The notes: generated by a model from the letters alone, not told the origin. Numbered from the stretch's first letter, positions 22,600 through 35,141 are shown. The stretch is DNA of 64,000 bases from Tragulus kanchil (GCA_022376925.1 JAIOJX010000031.1:140572854-140636853); one strand, 5' to 3'. Program-made: numbers and translations.

Positions 22600-24093
22600 G
22601 GATGCCCTTAGTAACTCCCATCTTGAGTTATTTATTTTATAATAGTGACTTGACTGCTTATAACAAAGAATAGCTAAATGAAGGACTTTTATGGCACTGA
22701 TTTGTCCGGCTGAAGTCTCAGCACCATTCAACAGTGAAGAGCAGGCACAGGGCGAGAGTTCCCACCACACTCCTAATGAATGGAACATTGAACTTGGAAA
22801 TGATTTATGCAGCAATTTCTCACCTCTTTATTTCTCATTCCAATCTTAAGATAACATTTAAAACCTCAAGGTTGTTTTCAGGAATAGCCAATAAAAGAAA
22901 TTGTTCATGCCTTCATTGCTGTTCGAAGTTTTGTTTTTCTTTGTGGAAACTGCTTAAATATAAAGTCAATATGCAATAAAAGGGTGAGAAATATTGCTGA
23001 ATATATGAAGTAAGCAGTATTGGATTTAAATGCATTTAAAAATTTTAAAGGCAAAAATTGACTGCAGATAGTAGTCCCTGAAAGAAATTTTACAAAGTCA
23101 TAAAACAAACAAAACAAAAAGTCACCATTGGGTACAGCCAAAGTTATTAAGGAAAATGTGCATTTTGACCCTTCATTTCACTTAGCTCTAGAGACAAATG
23201 AAAAAATTTATGATGACATTGTAAAGCCACTGTGGCAGCCAAGACTGTTGAAAAAGATACTGAAATTGAAAAATTGAAAGCTGAACAGAAAGACTGATAA
23301 GTGGGTTTTTAAAATGTTGTATGTGAGTATAATGTAGAGAAACCCAAAGCTCCCCAAATTCTGAAAGCAGCTGAGGGAGCTTAAAGTGTGGTCAAACTAC
23401 CTAATAGTGAAAAAACATCAATCCAAGAGACATTAAAAAAGAAAAAGGAAGGAAAGCAGTGATTGCTTCTGACAATTTGTTACCTCGACCATTCTTCCAT
23501 GTGCCAGGTTGCCTGGAGCTGTGGACACCTATCAAACACAGGAAGGCTCCTCTCCGCTCCACAGCACCGGGTGTGGCTCCACCCACTCACCCACTGCTGG
23601 TGTGCCATTTCTGTGTGAATTTTCCGTCAAGATTATTTACTCTGAACACTTATCCTGCTTCTTCTTTAGGAACTACGTTTCAGTGTGGCCAAAGAGCTCC
23701 AGTTGAAGAGGGAAACCTCTTTACAGAACAATGCTGGCTGATCAATGGAGAAATGAGACAATCCGAAAATGGCCATTTTGCAACTCTCAATGAAATAGTT
23801 GAGTTAGGCAAGCATCATCAATGGGTGTTGGAAGCATTAGGTAAAAAGTTGACTGAGAACTGGATTTTTGCACAATATCAGGGTATCAACCCTTGAGTCT
23901 ACTTGGAGAAGAAAGTCTGTAATTGTGTAATGGCAAGATCTGCCTGTTGCCACCCTACTCTAGAATCAAACTGAACACCACTCATCTGGGAACTCTTTGT
24001 TTTCTCCTGATGGGATGTTACAGTGAAGCACAGAGCTTCAGCTTTGAAGTGTTCTTGCGAGTGATCTTGAACCAGCTTCTAACCAACTCTTCT
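22600..24093. other. AT-rich unassigned sequence with a weak coding-like remnant
   Basis: No repeat recognised with confidence. Short plus-strand stretches read like decayed coding sequence: 23226-23300 (Lys/Glu-rich, ending IEKLKAEQKD then stop) and 23459-23896 (145 codons open). A polypyrimidine-AG (cttcttctttag) lies at about 23658-23669. The frames do not join, and I recognise no parent gene, so this may be a decayed retrocopy or chance. Confidence 0.3.
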
Positions 24094-24218
24094 TTTCTTC
24101 TTTTATTTTGGCTATATCGCGGGACGTGTGGGACCTTAGTTTCCCAATCAGAAGTCAAACTTGTGCTCCCTGCAGTGGAAGCATGGTGTTCTAACCACTG
24201 TGCGACCAGGGAATCCCC
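24094..24218 (-). mobile_element. CHR-type SINE, short
   Basis: Reverse head gtgcgaccagggaatcccc, body gggacgtgtgggaccttagt, T-rich tail at left. Confidence 0.75.
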
Positions 24219-24339
24219 ACTAATTCTTTAGCTTTAACTCTAATGTACAGAAAATATAGAGAACAAAGAGACAAATTAAATGACACCACAAGAGAACGAT
24301 CACATAGTGTCATATGCCTTAAGATAAAGGGTTTAAACA

Positions 24340-24941
24340 GTGACAAATTTACTTTCTTGGGCTCCAAAATTACTGCAGACAGTGACTACAGCCATGAAAT
24401 TAAAAGATGCTTGCTTCTTGGAAGGAAAGCTATGAAAAACCTAAACAGTGTATTTAAAAGCAAAGGTATCACTTTGCCCACAAAGGTCCATATAGTCAAA
24501 GCTATGGTTTTTCCAGTAGTCATGTTATGGATGTAAGAGTTGGACTATAAAGAAGGCTGAGCACTGAAAAATTGATGTCTTTGAACTGTGGTGTTGGAGA
24601 AGACTCTTGAGAGTCCCTTGGACTGCAAGGAGATCAAACCAGTCAGTCCTAAAGGAAATCAACCCTGAATATTCATTGGAAGGACTGACGTTGACGCTGA
24701 AGCTCTAATACTTTGGCCGCCAGATGCGAAGAGACAACTCATTTGAAAAAACCCTGATCTATGAAAGACTGAGGGCAAGAGGAGAAGGGGAAGACAGAGG
24801 AGGAGATGGCTGGATGGCATCACTGAGTCAATGGACATGAGTTTGAGTAAGTTCCGTGAGATGAGAAGAAGAAGGAAGCCTGGTGTGCTGCATCCATGGG
24901 GTCTCAAAGACTCAGACATGACTTAGTGACTGAACAACAAT
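24340..24941 (+). mobile_element. BovB (RTE) 3' part
   Basis: Encodes the end of the BovB reading frame in broken form (tttcttgggctccaaaatta, gtcatgttatggatgtaaga), then the 3' tail ending gacatgacttagtgactgaa. It covers about 600 bp, lacks the reverse-transcriptase core and contains stop codons. Confidence 0.88.
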
Positions 24942-24984
24942 CTTTAACAAAGTCAATGTCATGGGGGAAGAAAAAGACAAGACG

Positions 24985-25373
24985 AAAGGGATTGTTCTAG
25001 AGTAAAAAAGACCTGAGAGACATAACAAACAAGTATGGTCTTTGAGGGTTCCCAGTTTAAACAACCATAAAAGACATTTTTGGAACAAATGAGGGTATGG
25101 ATACAGGCTGGTTATTAGATACTATTATGGAATTATTCTTGGTTTTGTTAGACGAGACAATGATACTATGGGAAATTATCCTTACTTTTGGACAATGCAC
25201 ATTTTACTGTTGTGATGTCTGTAATTTACTTTCAAATGGTTCAGCAAAAAAAAAAAAAAAAAAGAAAAGAAAAGGGATGAAGCAAATATGTTCAATCTGG
25301 AAGAATTTTTATGGATGTTCATTTTGCTGTTCTATTTTTCTACATGTTTCAAACATGTCTTCAAAAACTTAAA
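24985..25373 (+). mobile_element. Probable L1 3' end
   Basis: Order of phrases: attatggaattattcttggt, tttcaaatggttcagcaaaa, then gttcattttgctgttctatt, as in old mammalian L1 3' ends. An A-run interrupts it at about 25245-25262. Confidence 0.45.
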
Positions 25374-26000
25374 AATATTCCATTGCATATGAAAACTTTT
25401 AAACCTCTTAATAGTCTGGTCACAAATAGCAAAAATATAGGGCAGTGAGTAAGGAAGGGAATAAAAAGGGCTAAAGCCATAAAATGCAGACTTTATAGCT
25501 CCCACAGTGACCGTAACCTGAGGGAGACCTGGGTGGTGGGGCCTGGGAGCGGTGGGGAGGGACCTTGCCACAGTGCGTGCATGAGATCCCCATGCTGGTG
25601 GCCCGCCAGCTCTTATGGGAGCCATTGCAGGGGTTTATGGCTAGGTTTATGGAATTCATCCAATACTTTGGATCCTGCACAAGAAATACACACATGCTCT
25701 GGGAAAAGCAAGTGTGCCCTTGGAAAATCTCTTCAAAAAACCTCAAAACCAACAACTCACCAGGCCTGTAAAATCTAGGTGGAAGTCTACAGATTGCGTC
25801 TTGTTTTCTCCCATTCTCTTGATTTTACTACCATCTTTCCTAAGGCTGGGGCAGCCATGACTTGCCTTAGATTCAGAAGTTGTGATGAGAAATGTCTCTG
25901 TGACCTTGAACAAGTTATTTGCCTCCTAGGGGATTAGATTTCTCACCAGGAGATAAAGAATGACATAATCGGTCTCCAAGGGTTTTTGTGTATGTGTGTG
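25374..26000. other. Unassigned sequence
   Basis: Duplication 7 begins inside it at 25693. No gene or repeat recognised. Confidence 0.4.
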
Positions 26001-26172
26001 TAATTCTTTTTATTATTCTTTTTATTTATTTATTTGTCTGCACTGGGTCTTAGTTGTGACATGTGGGATCTAGTTCCCTGAACAGGGATCAAACATGGGC
26101 CCCCTGCATTGGGAACACGGAGTCTTAATACTGAACACAGAGGCATAACCACTGGACTGCCAGGGAAGTCCC
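26001..26172 (-). mobile_element. CHR-type SINE
   Basis: Reverse head aaccactggactgccaggga, body ttagttgtgacatgtgggat, AT-rich tail with tttatttattt. Confidence 0.82.
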
Positions 26173-26179
26173 TCTTCTG

Positions 26180-26455
26180 TGTATTCCGCCATCACCATCC
26201 ATCTGCCAAGCTTTTTCATCTTCCCAGGTGGAAACTCTGTATTGCTTAATCAACAACTTCATATTCTCTCTTTCCCACCGATCCTAGAAAAGACCAGCCA
26301 GACTTCTGTCGCTATGGCCTTACTTATTCTGGATATTTCATATAAATGGAGTCATACTACATGTGCCCTTTTGTGTCTGGTTGCTGTCACTTAACATGGT
26401 ATTTCCAAGGTTCATCCATGTTGTGTTGTGTGTCAGTGCTTTGTTTTTTTGTTTT
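26180..26455 (-). mobile_element. Antisense L1 3' fragment
   Basis: Includes ttattctggatatttcatat and tttccaaggttcatccatgt, common in reverse-strand L1 3' regions. The element continues beyond the SINE at 26463. Confidence 0.6.
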
Positions 26456-26462
26456 TTGTTTT

Positions 26463-26717
26463 TTTAATTTTTGGCCACTTCTGTTAGCCTTTCATCTATT
26501 CTTTGTTCTTTGGCCTGTGTGGGCCTCCCATTGCAGTGGTTTCTCTTGTTGCAGAGCACCAGCTCTGGGTGCACACGCTCCAGAACTCCAGCTTGGTAGT
26601 TGGACACATCGGTCCAGCTGCTCTGCAGCACATGGGATCTTCCCAGGCCAGGGATCGAACTGGTGCCCCTTGCACTGCCAGGAGGTGTCCTTACCCACTG
26701 GACTACCAGGGAAGCCC
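26463..26717 (-). mobile_element. CHR-type SINE
   Basis: Reverse head ggactaccagggaagcccct, body gtgcacacgctccagaactc. Lies within the L1 fragment that resumes at 26718. Confidence 0.83.
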
Positions 26718-27080
26718 CTTATTGTGGTTTTGATTTGCATTTCTCTAAGGACTAGTCATGTTGAAATCTTTTCATGCTCTGGGAAAAGCAAGTGTGCCCT
26801 TGGAAAATCTCTTCAAAAAACCTCAAAACCAACAACTCACCAGGCCTGTAAAATCTAGGTGGAAGTCTACAGATTGCGTCTTGTTTTCTCCCATTCTCTT
26901 GATTTTACTACCATCTTTCCTAAGGCTGGGGCAGCCATGACTTGCCTTAGATTCAGAAGTTGTGATGAGAAATGTCTCTGTGACCTTGAACAAGTTATTT
27001 GCCTCCTAGGGGATTAGATTTCTCACCAGGAGATAAAGAATGACATAATCGGTCTCCAAGGGTTTTTGTGTATGTGTGTG

Positions 27081-27252
27081 TAATTCTTTTTATTATTCTT
27101 TTTATTTATTTATTTGTCTGCACTGGGTCTTAGTTGTGACATGTGGGATCTAGTTCCCTGAACAGGGATCAAACATGGGCCCCCTGCATTGGGAACACGG
27201 AGTCTTAATACTGAACACAGAGGCATAACCACTGGACTGCCAGGGAAGTCCC
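27081..27252 (-). mobile_element. CHR-type SINE (copy B)
   Basis: Duplicate of 26001-26172 through duplication 7. Confidence 0.82.
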
Positions 27253-27259
27253 TCTTCTG

Positions 27260-27535
27260 TGTATTCCGCCATCACCATCCATCTGCCAAGCTTTTTCATC
27301 TTCCCAGGTGGAAACTCTGTATTGCTTAATCAACAACTTCATATTCTCTCTTTCCCACCGATCCTAGAAAAGACCAGCCAGACTTCTGTCGCTATGGCCT
27401 TACTTATTCTGGATATTTCATATAAATGGAGTCATACTACATGTGCCCTTTTGTGTCTGGTTGCTGTCACTTAACATGGTATTTCCAAGGTTCATCCATG
27501 TTGTGTTGTGTGTCAGTGCTTTGTTTTTTTGTTTT
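27260..27535 (-). mobile_element. Antisense L1 3' fragment (copy B)
   Basis: Duplicate of 26180-26455. Confidence 0.6.
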
Positions 27536-27542
27536 TTGTTTT

Positions 27543-27797
27543 TTTAATTTTTGGCCACTTCTGTTAGCCTTTCATCTATTCTTTGTTCTTTGGCCTGTGT
27601 GGGCCTCCCATTGCAGTGGTTTCTCTTGTTGCAGAGCACCAGCTCTGGGTGCACACGCTCCAGAACTCCAGCTTGGTAGTTGGACACATCGGTCCAGCTG
27701 CTCTGCAGCACATGGGATCTTCCCAGGCCAGGGATCGAACTGGTGCCCCTTGCACTGCCAGGAGGTGTCCTTACCCACTGGACTACCAGGGAAGCCC
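27543..27797 (-). mobile_element. CHR-type SINE (copy B)
   Basis: Duplicate of 26463-26717. Confidence 0.83.
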
Positions 27798-28600
27798 CTT
27801 ATTGTGGTTTTGATTTGCATTTCCCTAAGGACTAGTCATGTTGAAATCTTTTCATATGCTTATTGACCATTTGTATGTCTTCTTTGAAAAAATGTCTGTT
27901 CAAGTCCTTTGCCCATTTTTGAGTTGATTTGCTTTCTTTTTTTGCTGTTGAATTATATATACTTGATATTAATCTTTTCTTAGATATACTATTTGCAAAT
28001 AATTTCTTTCCATTTTGTGAACTGTCTTTTCATGCTCTGAAAGTGTTCTCTGAGGTACAGACATTTTAAAATGTGATGAAATTCCACTCTCTATTGTATT
28101 CTTTTGTTGCCTCGGCTTTCGGTGTCATATCTAAGACTCCACTGACAAATACAAGGCCATAAATATTTACCCCTGTGAGGATTATAATTAATATACTAAA
28201 TTTGTAATAGTTTAGCTTGAATCAGTTTCAACCTAACTTCAACAGCTTACAAAACCTCTATTTCTATAGAAAAACCTCTGTTTTTTGTTATTACTGTTAA
28301 ATTTGTGTCTTTATATATGTATACCTATTCACATATTTTAAGTATTTTATGTGTTTATATTTTAAATCGGATAGGAAACAAAAATATAATAATACTGGCT
28401 TCTATATTTACTTATGTAATTATTTACTGAGATTCCTTATTTCATGATGTGGATTTGAGTTACTGAGTAGCATGCATTCATTTCAGCCCTAGGGACTACC
28501 TTTAGCATTTCTTGCAGGTCTGGTCTCCTAGTGACTTCCTTATCGATTGCTTATCTGGGAATCTCTTGATTTCTACTTTATTTTTTGGGTTGACCTTTTA
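27798..28600 (-). mobile_element. Antisense L1 sequence
   Basis: Reads on from the fragment before the SINE: gattttgatttgcatttccct-like text, then ccatttgtatgtcttctttg and caagtcctttgcccattttt, hallmark reverse-strand L1 phrases. The part beyond about 28140 is more diverged. Confidence 0.65.
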
Positions 28601-31600
28601 ATTATTTTTTTGTTGCGATATATATACATAAAATTTACCACTATAATCTTTTTAAAATGTACAATTCAGGGGGCATTATCTACACGTACAGCGTTGTGTA
28701 ACCATCATCAGTATCTATTTTCTAAACTTCATCATTTCAAACAGAAACTTTACCCATTAAGCAAGAACTCTCCATTCCTCCTCTAAACCCTGCTCTGGAC
28801 CCTGGTAACCTATATTCATTGTGTCTTTATGAATTTGCTTATTCTGGATACCTCATTTAAGTGGAATCAAATAATACTTGTCCCTTTTCTCCTTCTTATT
28901 CCACTTAGCATAATATTTTCAGGGTTCCTTCATTTTGCAGCATGTATCAGAATTTCATTTGCTTTGGGCTGAGTATACTCCATTGTATGAGTAGATCTCA
29001 TTTTGTTCATTCATCAGTTGATTTTTATTGGATTATTGCCATCTTGGGGCTATTGAGAGCATTGCTGCTCTGCATATTGATGCACAAGTACCTGTTTGAG
29101 TCCCTGCTTTCAATTATCTTGTGTATATATCTGGAAGTGGAATTGCTGGATTATACAGTAATTCTGTGTATAACTTTTTGAGGCACCATGTTACATTTCC
29201 ACCAGCAATGTGTGAGAATATTCTCTGTGTCCTCACTAATACTTGTATCCTCTGTTCTATATAAACTTCAAAAAGTAGCCATCCTGGTGGGTGTGAAGTG
29301 GTATTTGGTTTTGATTTGCATTTCCCTAATGACTTATGTTGCTGAGCATCTTTTCATGTTGTATATGGCCATTTAGATATCGTCTTCGGAGAAAGGCCTA
29401 GTCTTTTGCCTGGTTTTGACTTTGGATATTGTTTTCTTGTTGAATTTTGTGTCATTTCCCCTCCCTCCACTCTCTTGATAGTATCTTTCAAGGCACACAA
29501 TGTAACTTTTGGTAAAGTCCATTTCATCTATTTTTCTTTTTGTGACCTGTGCTTTTAGTGGCATGCTTAAGAAACCATTGATAAATTCTAGGCTGTGAAC
29601 ATTTTTTCCTGTGCTTTCTTCTAATAGTTTTATAATTTCAGTTCTTAAATTTAGATCTTTGATCCACTTTGAGCTAATTTTTGTGTGTGGTATAAGGCAG
29701 GGGTCCAACTTCATTCTTTTGCATGGTAGACACACAGTTTTCCCAGCACTGTTTGATGAAAGGATAGTCTTTCCCCATGAGTGATCTTGGCACCATTGTC
29801 ATAACTCAATTGACTGTATTTGTGAGGGTTTATTTGTCATCTCCCACTTCTGTCCATTGATCTATAGGTCGATCCTTATATTTTGAAATTGGAAAGAACA
29901 ACTCTCCTCAAACCCTGCTTGGACTTACTTATTCTGGATACCTCCATTTAAGTGGAATCAAATAATACTTGTCCCTTTTCTCCTTCTTATTCCAGTTAGC
30001 ATAATATTTTCAGGGTTCCTTCATTTTGCAGCATTTATCAAATTTCTTTTGCTTTGGGCTGAGTATACTCCATTGTATGAGTAGATCTCATTTTGTTCAT
30101 TCATCAGTTGATTTTTATTGGATTATTGCCATCTTGGGGCTATTGAGAGCATTGCTGCTCTGCATATTGATGCACAAGTACCTGTTTGAGTCCCTGCTTT
30201 CAATTATCTTGTGTATATATCTGGAAGTGGAATTGCTGGATTATACAGTAATTCTGTGTATAACTTTTTGAGGCACCATGTTACATTTCCACCAGCAATG
30301 TGTGAGAATATTCTCTGTGTCCTCACTAATACTTGTATCCTCTGTTCTATATAAACTTCAAAAAGTAGCCATCCTGGTGGGTGTGAAGTGGTATTTGGTT
30401 TTGATTTGCATTTCCCTAATGACTTATGTTGCTGAGCATCTTTTCATGTTGTATATGGCCATTTAGATATCGTCTTCGGAGAAAGGCCTAGTCTTTTGCC
30501 TGGTTTTGACTTTGGATATTGTTTTCTTGTTGAATTTTGTGTCATTTCCCCTCCCTCCACTCTCTTGATAGTATCTTTCAAGGCACACAATGTAACTTTT
30601 GGTAAAGTCCATTTCATCTATTTTTCTTTTTGTGACCTGTGCTTTTAGTGGCATGCTTAAGAAACCATTGATAAATTCTAGGCTGTGAACATTTTTTCCT
30701 GTGCTTTCTTCTAATAGTTTTATAATTTCAGTTCTTAAATTTAGATCTTTGATCCACTTTGAGCTAATTTTTGTGTGTGGTATAAGGCAGGGGTCCAACT
30801 TCATTCTTTTGCATGGTAGACACACAGTTTTCCCAGCACTGTTTGATGAAAGGATAGTCTTTCCCCATGAGTGATCTTGGCACCATTGTCATAACTCAAT
30901 TGACTGTATTTGTGAGGGTTTATTTGTCATCTCCCACTTCTGTCCATTGATCTATAGGTCGATCCTTATATTTTGAAATTGGAAAGAACAACTCTCTAGC
31001 ATTCTTCATTTTCAAGATTGTTTTGATTATTTAGGATCCCTTGAAATTTCACATGAATTTTAGGATAGCCTTTTCTGTTTCTGCAAAAAAACACTGTTGA
31101 GATTTTGATAGGGATTGCATTAAATCTGTAGACCTAATTGCCATAACAATATTAAGTCTTCCAATCCATAAACACAGGATGTCTTTTCATTTATTAGGTC
31201 ATCTTTATTCTTTGAACAATCAGTGTATAAGTCTCTCATTTCACTGGTTAAATTTATTCCTGAGAATTTTTTAGTTGCTATCGTAAATAGAATTATTTTT
31301 ATTAATCTTTGATTGTTTATTGCTAGTGTATAGAAATACAGCTAATGTTTGTGTGTTGATTTTATATCCTGCAACTTTGCTGAATTTCGTTTATTAGTTC
31401 TTTTTTTTCCCATATGGATTCTTCAGGGGTTTCTACGTATAAGATCATGTTATCTGTGAATGAGATATTTTTATTTCTTCCTTTCCAACTTGGATGCCCT
31501 TTGATTTTTTTCTGGCCTACTTGCTCTGGTTAGAACTTCCAATACCATGTTGCACAGAAATGATAAAAGCAGACATTGTCTCTTGTTCCTCATCTTAAGG

Positions 31601-32465
31601 AAAAAACTTCCAGTCTCTCACCATTGAATGTTAGCTGTGGGTGTTTCATATATAGATTTTATCATGCTGAGGAAGTTCTGTTTTATCCAAAGGATGTTAG
31701 ATTTTGCAAATGCTTTTTCTGCATCAATTGAGGTGATATTTTTTCCCTCCTCATTCTATTAATATAATGTATTACACGAATAGATTTTCTCAGGTCAAAC
31801 TATCTGTGCATTCCAAAGATAAATCCTAATTGTTTATGGTGTATGGGTCTTTTTAATATGCTGCTGAATTTAGTTGCTTAGCATTTTGTTTAGGATTTGC
31901 ATCTAAATACATAAGAGATCCTGGCCTGAAGCTTTGTTCTACTGTCTTTGGTATCAAAGTAATCCTGGCTTCACAGAATGAACAAGAAAGAGTCCTTCCT
32001 CTTCAATTTTTGGGGAAAACTTTGAGAAGAATTAGTGTTAATTTTTCTTTTAAGTGTTTAGTAGAATTCACTAATGACGCTGTTTGGTCCTGGGTTTTTC
32101 TTTGTTGAGATACTTTGATTGCTAGTTCAATATGCTTACTTGTTATAGGTCCATTCAAATTTTATATTTCTTTTTGAGAGAGTTTGGTAGTTTGTGTGTT
32201 TCTAGGGTTTGTCTGTTTCAGCTAGAGTATCCAATTTGATGGCAGATAATTGTTCCTAGTAGTTTCTTATAATGTTTTATTTCTATAAAATAGGTAGTAA
32301 TGACCCCCCCTACATCCATTTCTGATTTACTTGAGTTTTCATTCTTTTTTCCTTAGTCATATAAATTAAATTTATCAATGTTGTCGATCTTTTCAAATAA
32401 CCAACTTTTTGTTTAGTTGATTTTCTCTATGGTTTTTTCTATTTTCTCTTTTGTATATATTTACA
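28600..32465 (-). mobile_element. Antisense L1, 3' region and part of ORF2, decayed
   Basis: From 28600 the text follows a reverse-strand L1 3' untranslated region (aggcaccatgttacatttcc, agtggaattgctggattata). From about 29580 it follows antisense ORF2 (gatccactttgagctaattt, ttgatagggattgcattaaa, gaggaagttctgttttatcc). Open frames up to 120 codons on the minus strand (29373-29735) are ORF2 remnants; stops and gaps rule out a full protein. Duplication 8 lies inside it. Confidence 0.8.
28778..30996. repeat. Tandem duplication 8 (period about 1090 bp)
   Basis: Copy A 28778-29906, copy B 29904-30996. The start of copy B is degraded: about 36 bp are missing and several substitutions occur up to about 30060, after which identity is complete. 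Both copies end at aagaacaactctc. Confidence 0.94.
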
Positions 32466-33521
32466 GAGAAATTCTAAAGCTTTTGACTGTGTGGATCACA
32501 ACAAACTGTGGAAAATTCTTAAGGAGACGGGAATATCAGACCATGTCACTTGTCTCCTGAGAACCTGTATACAGGACAAAGAGCAACAGTTAGAACCAGA
32601 CATAGAATGACGGATTGGTTTTAAGTTGGGAAAAGAGTACATCAAGGCTGTATATTATCACCCAGCTTATTTAACTTCTACGCAGAGTACGTCATGTGAA
32701 ATGGCAGGCAGGATGAACCACAAGCTGGAATCAAGGTGATTGGGAGAAATATCAACAATTTCAGATATACGGATGACACCACCCTAATGGCAGAAAGCAA
32801 AGAGGACTAACAAGCCTCTGGATGAGAGTGAAAAGTTGGCTGGAGACTCAACATGAAAAAAGTGAAGATCTTGGAACCAGGTCCCATCACTTCATGGCAT
32901 ATAGAAGGGGAAAAAGTGGAAGCTGTGACAGAGTTTCTTTTCTTAGGCTCCAAGATCACTGTGGGTGGTGACTGCAGCCATGAAATTAAAAGATGTTTGT
33001 TCCTTGGAAGAAAAGCTGTGACAAACCTAGACAGCATATTGAAAAGCAGAGACATCACTTTACTGACAAAAGTCAGTATAGTCAAAGCTAAGGTTTTTCC
33101 AGTGCTCATGTACGGATGTGAGAGTTGAACCATAAAGAAGACTGAGTGCCGAAGAACTGATGCTTTCGAATTGTGGTGCTGGAGAAGATTCTTGAGAATC
33201 CCTTGGACACCAAGGAGATCAAACCAGTTAATTCTAGAGGAAATGAACCCTAAATATTTATTGGAAGGACTGATGCTGAAGCTAAAGCTCCAATACTTTG
33301 GCCTCTCGACGCAAAGAGCCAACTGATTGGAAAAGACCCTGATGCTGGGAAAGACTGAAGGCAAAAGGAGAAGGGGGCAGCAGAGGATGAGATGGTTAGA
33401 TAGCATCACTGACTCAATACATGTGAATTTGACCAATTCCAGGAGGTGGAGAAGGACAGGGATGCCTGGCGTGCCGCAGTCCGTGGGGTCACAAAAGGTC
33501 GGACATGTCTGTCTGATAGAC
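32466..33521 (+). mobile_element. BovB (RTE) with reverse-transcriptase fragment
   Basis: BovB is a non-LTR retrotransposon with an endonuclease and a reverse transcriptase. Here the endonuclease is absent. The RT core begins with the AFDCVDH motif (about 32479) and has the catalytic box as YTDD (about 32766-32777; the family normally has YADD). Frameshifts and stops break the frame, so it is a dead 5'-truncated copy. It ends near ccgtggggtcacaaaaggtc. Duplication 9 repeats most of it. Confidence 0.9.
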
Positions 33522-33609
33522 CAAACAGCTCCTCACTGTGGAGGTGGCTAAGTGGTGGTGTGTGAGTGCAGCCTAGAGATTTTCCTGGTCCTCACCATGG
33601 TCTTACTCA

Positions 33610-33778
33610 TGTTTATTTAAAAACATTTATTTATTTTTGGCTAGGCTGGGGCCTCATCACAGCAGGTGGGCTCTTTGTTGCAGGGCACAGGATTTTCTCT
33701 AGTTATAGCGTGCTGGCTCCAGAGGGTGGGGGCTTAGTACTTGCCGAGGCAAACTTAGTTGCCCTGTGCCATATGAGC
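33610..33778 (-). mobile_element. CHR-type SINE, truncated by the duplication join
   Basis: T/A-rich tail and body (gctctttgttgcagggcaca) are present but the head is missing. The intact version is at 34738-34991. Confidence 0.8.
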
Positions 33779-33794
33779 ATCTTGTCCTCCTGGA

Positions 33795-34648
33795 ACCCAG
33801 CTTATTTAACTTCTCACGTCATGTGAAATGGCAGGCAGGATGAACCACAAGCTGGAATCAAGGTGATTGGGAGAAATATCAACAATTTCAGATATACGGA
33901 TGACACCACCCTAATGGCAGAAAGCAAAGAGGACTAACAAGCCTCTGGATGAGAGTGAAAAGTTGGCTGGAGACTCAACATGAAAAAAGTGAAGATCTTG
34001 GAACCAGGTCCCATCACTTCATGGCATATAGAAGGGGAAAAAGTGGAAGCTGTGACAGAGTTTCTTTTCTTAGGCTCCAAGATCACTGTGGGTGGTGACT
34101 GCAGCCATGAAATTAAAAGATGTTTGTTCCTTGGAAGAAAAGCTGTGACAAACCTAGACAGCATATTGAAAAGCAGAGACATCACTTTACTGACAAAAGT
34201 CAGTATAGTCAAAGCTAAGGTTTTTCCAGTGCTCATGTACGGATGTGAGAGTTGAACCATAAAGAAGACTGAGTGCCGAAGAACTGATGCTTTCGAATTG
34301 TGGTGCTGGAGAAGATTCTTGAGAATCCCTTGGACACCAAGGAGATCAAACCAGTTAATTCTAGAGGAAATGAACCCTAAATATTTATTGGAAGGACTGA
34401 TGCTGAAGCTAAAGCTCCAATACTTTGGCCTCTCGACGCAAAGAGCCAACTGATTGGAAAAGACCCTGATGCTGGGAAAGACTGAAGGCAAAAGGAGAAG
34501 GGGGCAGCAGAGGATGAGATGGTTAGATAGCATCACTGACTCAATACATGTGAATTTGACCAATTCCAGGAGGTGGAGAAGGACAGGGATGCCTGGCGTG
34601 CCGCAGTCCGTGGGGTCACAAAAGGTCGGACATGTCTGTCTGATAGAC
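33795..34648 (+). mobile_element. BovB fragment (copy B)
   Basis: Duplicate of the 3' part of the BovB at 32466, from just upstream of the YTDD box to the end. Confidence 0.9.
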
Positions 34649-34737
34649 CAAACAGCTCCTCACTGTGGAGGTGGCTAAGTGGTGGTGTGTGAGTGCAGCC
34701 TAGAGATTTTCCTGGTCCTCACCATGGTCTTACTCAT

Positions 34738-34991
34738 GTTTATTTAAAAACATTTATTTATTTTTGGCTAGGCTGGGGCCTCATCACAGCAGGTGGGCTC
34801 TTTGTTGCAGGGCACAGGATTTTCTCTAGTTATAGCGTGCTGGCTCCAGAGGGTGGGGGCTTAGTACTTGCCGCAGGCAAACTTAGTTGCCCTGTGCCAT
34901 ATGAGATCTTCCTTCCCTCAACAGGAATCGACTGTGTATCCCCTGCACTGGAAGGCAGATTCTTAACCACAAGACCACCAGGGAAGTCCCT
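34738..34991 (-). mobile_element. CHR-type SINE, complete
   Basis: Same element as 33610 but with its head: acaagaccaccagggaagtc. Confidence 0.83.
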
Positions 34992-35084
34992 CCCATGATT
35001 TTAGAAGATGGGCCTTTTCTGGCAATATTTTATGAGAAGAGGAAGTGTGAATATGACTTGCTGGCAGCTGAGCATGGTTTTAGT

Positions 35085-35141
35085 TCGGAGAAAGTTAGAG
35101 TCCCACTTACTAGCTCTGTGACCTCAAGTAACCAATTAATC
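35085..35141 (-). mobile_element. MIR SINE, first half, split by later insertions
   Basis: Phrase ctagctctgtgacctcaagt is reverse MIR. It stops at ccaattaatcc, where a SINE cluster is inserted, and resumes at 36046. Confidence 0.65.

Larger units (their letters stand above)
25693..27855. repeat. Tandem duplication 7, clean (period 1080 bp)
   Basis: Copy A 25693-26772, copy B 26773-27852. Only one substitution noticed (ctctaagg/ccctaagg near the end) and no indel. The join has cat microhomology with both unit ends. The join truncates an L1 fragment that copy B carries through. Confidence 0.96.
32660..34906. repeat. Tandem duplication 9 (period about 1127-1135 bp)
   Basis: Copy A 32660-33794, copy B 33795 to about 34906. 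Both start at acccagcttatttaacttct; copy B lacks about 8 bp just after. Copy A ends inside a CHR SINE at catatgag and about 18 degraded bases follow. Confidence 0.95.

Noticed and set aside
28600..32465. Intact L1 element
   Set aside because: Antisense ORF2 text is interrupted by many stops and gaps, and no ORF1 or 5' region is present.
32807..33436. 209-codon minus-strand frame, repeated at 33934-34563
   Set aside because: It is the antisense of the BovB C-terminal region; the real (broken) coding direction is the plus strand.
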